Notes under the pieces: model-generated
What the model was told of the DNA's origin: nothing
Database searches by the model: none
Seen by the model: only the letters and a program-made list of their open reading frames with translations
Shown here: positions 59,925-64,000 of the stretch, piece after piece
Layout: each line of letters opens with the position of its first letter
Position numbering within the stretch: position 1 is the stretch's first letter
NCBI GenBank assembly: GCA_017794825.1
Contig: CP051237.1
Location: 868,001 to 932,000, forward strand
Reading direction: 5' to 3'
DNA: 64,000 nucleotides
DNA from: Pararhizobium sp.
GTDB taxonomy: Bacteria > Pseudomonadota > Alphaproteobacteria > Rhizobiales > Rhizobiaceae
Program-made: the position numbers and the translations under genes

Positions 59925-60627
59925 CTACCTTGCTGTGCGCGATGAGCCAGGCGGTTCCCGCCCACGCAAGTCCGATGCACCAGCCCGCAAAGACGTCGCT
60001 CGGCCAGTGGACCCCGAGATAGACCCGGCTCAGTCCGATGATGATGGCCAGGAAAAATGCGGCGCAGAGAATGAAAACCCGCAACGCACGTTGAGGCACA
60101 TAACAGCTGACCACCGCAGCAAGCGTCAGCCACGACACCATGGAAATCATTGCGTGACCGCTAGGGAAACTCGCCGTAAATGTCCGATCCATCGGTTCCA
60201 CGAAGCCAGGCCTCGAGCGATCGAACGCCATTTTCAAGAGCGTTGACGCCAATGCGCCGCTCGACAGGGCAGCGACAAGGAGGACGGCCCCGGATCGCCT
60301 GGAAGCGAGCCATAGGACAATCGCCGCGATCGCTGTCGCCAGCACGATCACGGGATACCCGCCGAGAGCACTGATCTCGACAACCGTTTCCTCAAACCAG
60401 GGCGGCCCCCAGGGATCGGAGCTCATCACGGTCTCGCCCATCGAATGAAGGATCGCCTCGTCAATCGGATCCATCCATCCGCGCTCAACCGCCAGGGCTG
60501 TAACGACAAAACAAAAGACGGCGGCCATGATCAGCAGCAGAATCATCCACTGAGCCAATCCAAATTTGAACCCCGCCGCCGTTGGATAGCGGGATCCCCG
60601 GGTTTGCTGGGCCTGCGATTGCGCCAT
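59899..60627 (-). CDS. PAP2-family membrane phosphatase
   Basis: A 242-residue integral membrane protein. It has the three lipid-phosphatase motifs in order: KMAFDRSRPGF, FPSGHAMI and SRVYLGVHWPSDVFAGW. The family dephosphorylates phosphatidate, undecaprenyl diphosphate or related lipids on the periplasmic face. The exact lipid is unknown. It overlaps the DUF1206 gene and follows a small hypothetical gene. Confidence 0.88.
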   Translation of the reverse strand: MAQSQAQQTRGSRYPTAAGFKFGLAQWMILLLIMAAVFCFVVTALAVERGWMDPIDEAILHSMGETVMSSDPWGPPWFEETVVEISALGGYPVIVLATAIAAIVLWLASRRSGAVLLVAALSSGALASTLLKMAFDRSRPGFVEPMDRTFTASFPSGHAMISMVSWLTLAAVVSCYVPQRALRVFILCAAFFLAIIIGLSRVYLGVHWPSDVFAGWCIGLAWAGTAWLIAHSKVGVPIERAH

Positions 60628-60635
60628 GTGCCGGG

Positions 60636-61046
60636 TCAGTTGACGGTCGTTTCCGGATCAAGCGTCACCGAGACGCGCGTTGTCTGATCCTCCGAACCGG
60701 GAAGGTTCAGGTCCGCTGTCCTGAGCGGCTGCTGGTGTCCGGTTGTAACCTGTTTCCTGGCCGCCGAATCAGCCTCGGCAGTCCGGATAGATGCGCGTTC
60801 TACATATCCGATCGCTTCTCCCGCCCAATTCAACGCCCACTCCTTTCCAGTGGTATTTTCCTGCAGGGGAACGCATTTGCCGACGAGTTTAAATCCGGAG
60901 GCCGGCTGCGTGACGGCGAGAGTATTCAGCTCTTCTGTGCACTGTTGAACAGTTTCGTATGTCGATATGCCTCGCGGATCTTCCCGACAAACGAGATTGT
61001 TCTGAGTGCAGATAAGGGCGATGAGTGCTATTGCTGTTGTTTCCAT
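60636..61046 (-). CDS. Hypothetical protein, possibly exported
   Basis: 136 residues starting METTAIALIALICTQNNLVC, a short hydrophobic N-terminus that may act as an export signal. YETVQQCTEELNTLAV and FKLVGKCVPLQ follow, then a hydrophilic tail. Four Cys are in the first 60 residues. The start of the pattern resembles small conserved rhizobial secreted proteins, but I cannot name a family. It lies 8 bp before the PAP2 gene on the same strand. Confidence 0.6.
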   Translation of the reverse strand: METTAIALIALICTQNNLVCREDPRGISTYETVQQCTEELNTLAVTQPASGFKLVGKCVPLQENTTGKEWALNWAGEAIGYVERASIRTAEADSAARKQVTTGHQQPLRTADLNLPGSEDQTTRVSVTLDPETTVN

Positions 61047-61166
61047 GTCACAAAAACGCCAGAATTCGGATTTGGTTGCACGGACCCCTCAGCGAAAGAT
61101 TTTTCGAAGGTCTTACCTGTCAAGCTGAATGTGCTATGGGGTGGCCCCGACCATCAGCGAGGTCTC

Positions 61167-62093
61167 ATGACGACCAGGCTTTATACTCACCAAATTCATG
61201 TCGAACATCTGACGCCGCCGGGTCATCCGGAAAGACCCGACCGGATAAAATCCCTGGAAACCGCATTGGCCGATGAGGCGTTCAACGACCTGCAACGAGC
61301 GGAAGCCGCTGCGGCCGACAGGAACGTAGTGCTGCTCGCACATACAGAGGATCACCTGCGAAGGGTCGTTGAGAGTATTCCCGATGAGGGTATCGTTGCG
61401 ATCGACGAGGACACCAGCGTCAGTCCGAAAAGCCTGGAGTCCGCGCTGACGGGCGTCGGCGCCGCGCTCGAAGCCGTCGACACCGTGTTTGCACGAGAGG
61501 CGGACAATGTCTTCGTTGCCGCGCGCCCGCCTGGACACCACGCCGAAAAGCATCGGGCCATGGGCTTCTGCCTGTTCAACAATGCCGCCATCGCAGCCCG
61601 TCATGCGCAACGGGTCCATGGCGTCGAACGCGTCGCCATCGTCGACTGGGACGTGCATCACGGCAACGGCACACAGGACATTTTCTACGACGATCCGACC
61701 GTCGCCTATTTCTCGACCCATCAAATGCCGCTTTATCCCGGCACCGGCGCATTGTCGGAAACCGGCGCCGGCAATATCTTCAACGCGCCGCTCTCACCGC
61801 AAACCGGCAGCGACCATTTTCGGGAAGCCTTTCGCACGCGAATCCTTCCCGAGCTCGACGACATGCGTCCTGATCTGATCATCATATCTGCCGGTTTCGA
61901 CGCGCATCATCGAGACCCGCTCGCCGAGATCAATCTGACCGCAGACGATTTCGACTGGGCCACAGGAAAAATCATGGGCGTGGCCGAACGTCGTTGCGAC
62001 AACCGGGTCGTCAGCCTGCTCGAGGGCGGTTATGATCTTGTCGGCTTGGCCGAGTCGGCCGCCGTGCATGTGACGCGCCTGATGAGAGGATAG
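61167..62093 (+). CDS. Histone deacetylase family (class II-like) deacetylase
   Basis: A 308-residue zinc deacetylase of the HDAC/acetoin-utilisation superfamily. It has ARPPGHHAEKHRAMGFCLFN with the paired active-site His, VDWDVHHGNGTQDIFYDDP with Asp and His zinc ligands, ISAGFDAHHRDPL with the last Asp, and LLEGGYDLVGLA. All catalytic residues are present. Bacterial members act on acetyl-polyamines or small amides as well as proteins, so the substrate is open. ATG 61167 follows GCGAGGTCT. It lies 3 bp before xseB. Confidence 0.88.
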   Translation: MTTRLYTHQIHVEHLTPPGHPERPDRIKSLETALADEAFNDLQRAEAAAADRNVVLLAHTEDHLRRVVESIPDEGIVAIDEDTSVSPKSLESALTGVGAALEAVDTVFAREADNVFVAARPPGHHAEKHRAMGFCLFNNAAIAARHAQRVHGVERVAIVDWDVHHGNGTQDIFYDDPTVAYFSTHQMPLYPGTGALSETGAGNIFNAPLSPQTGSDHFREAFRTRILPELDDMRPDLIIISAGFDAHHRDPLAEINLTADDFDWATGKIMGVAERRCDNRVVSLLEGGYDLVGLAESAAVHVTRLMRG

Positions 62094-62096
62094 GAT

Positions 62097-62354
62097 ATGG
62101 CCGAAGCCGCGAACAAGAACGAAGACATAGCGGCGATGAGTTTCGAGCAGGCGCTCGCCCAGCTGGAGACCATTGTGGGGGACCTCGAAATGGGAGACGT
62201 GCCCCTGAACCAGTCGATTGAAATCTACGAACGCGGTGAGGCGCTGAAGCAGCACTGCGAGAAGCTGCTGAAGGCGGCGGAAAGCCGCATCGAGAAAATC
62301 CGCCTCGACCGGTCCGGCCGTCCGGAAGGCGCGGAGCCCCTCGATCCGGAGTGA
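62097..62354 (+). CDS. xseB: Exodeoxyribonuclease VII small subunit
   Basis: An 85-residue helical protein with the XseB core [20 protein letters not shown] and [18 protein letters not shown]. It partners with XseA, which is not in the window. The order HDAC, xseB, dxs is common in rhizobia. Start ATG follows GAGAGGATAGGAT. Confidence 0.93.
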   Translation: MAEAANKNEDIAAMSFEQALAQLETIVGDLEMGDVPLNQSIEIYERGEALKQHCEKLLKAAESRIEKIRLDRSGRPEGAEPLDPE

Positions 62355-62363
62355 TGGCCGCCC

Positions 62364-62387
62364 GTGTTCCCGGCATGCCGGGAACAC
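62364..62387. terminator. Perfect palindrome between xseB and dxs
   Basis: GTGTTCCCGGCA followed directly by its complement TGCCGGGAACAC: 24 bp with no spacer, 9 bp after the xseB stop. A second small stem, AAGCCC / GGGCTT, follows at 62396-62412. Together they suggest a transcription end or RNA processing point before dxs. There is no T-run. Confidence 0.5.
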
Positions 62388-62501
62388 CGACACTAAAGCC
62401 CGTCAGGGGCTTGATCTTGCTCTTAGGCCTGCATTGCATTACCTGAACCTGTAGCAGCGGCCTTCGAACCGGCCGAATTGCCAGCGAAGCAAGGCGAACA
62501 T

Positions 62502-64000
<1,499 letters not shown>

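Overview
The window is a high-GC alphaproteobacterial chromosome segment, most likely from the order Hyphomicrobiales (Rhizobiales). The evidence is a CcrM-type GANTC methyltransferase, the cox cluster ctaC-ctaD-ctaB-small ORF-ctaG-ctaE-DUF983-surf1-ispH-thrB-rnhA, the series smc-dsbA-DUF721-mutY-HAD-ccrM, and the series pdxH-lipoprotein-fabI-histidine phosphatase-aroC-ribBX with HDAC-xseB-dxs nearby. All are arrangements I associate with rhizobial relatives. Genus cannot be fixed from sequence reading alone. The first gene (FAD dehydrogenase) and the last (dxs) run off the window edges.

Region by region. (1) 1-11300 is a catabolic and transport block. It holds a dimethylglycine/sarcosine dehydrogenase-like flavoenzyme divergent from a GlxA/AraC regulator, and a GntR/FCD regulator divergent from a complete branched-chain-type ABC importer (livK-H-M-G-F). 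The importer genes are chained by ATGA overlaps and run into an aldehyde dehydrogenase and a flotillin-like membrane protein. Paired dyad sites between the GntR gene and livK are the obvious operators. (2) 11300-14270 carries kdsA and an arabinose-5-phosphate isomerase (Kdo synthesis) facing a bioY biotin transporter across a hairpin. (3) 14270-18965 starts with two unusual stem-loop repeats, followed by a metallo-beta-lactamase fold hydrolase coupled to a NodB-type deacetylase, a DUF1499 membrane protein and a class III aminotransferase. (4) 18966-29667 is housekeeping: ppdK, smc, a DsbA-like lipoprotein, DUF721, mutY, a HAD phosphatase and ccrM.

(5) 29867-36004 mixes accessory and core genes: a second HAD phosphatase, a low-GC pair of paralogous small secreted proteins with a third secreted protein behind them, a lipoprotein, threonine synthase, an M16 processing peptidase and a RimJ-like acetyltransferase. 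(6) 36168-41265 holds a membrane PAS-GGDEF-EAL protein, YqgE, a lone DsbD N-domain protein and a peroxiredoxin. (7) 41249-50452, all on the minus strand, is the aa3-type cytochrome c oxidase structural and assembly operon running into ispH, thrB and rnhA. (8) 50459-64000 holds an IalB-like protein, tldD, a second deacetylase, pdxH, fabI, a histidine phosphatase, aroC, ribBX, DUF1206 and PAP2 membrane proteins, an HDAC-family deacetylase, xseB and the 5' part of dxs.

Most of the window is ordinary core genome. The parts that stand out are the two CTAG-bounded stem-loops at 14386-14552, a hairpin that buries the smc ribosome binding site and GTG start, the low-GC secreted paralogue pair, a 130-residue tail on LivF, dyad operator candidates at the two divergent regulator genes, and a small open frame with a strong ribosome binding site between ctaC and ialB. 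No tRNA, rRNA, CRISPR array, insertion sequence or prophage was recognised.
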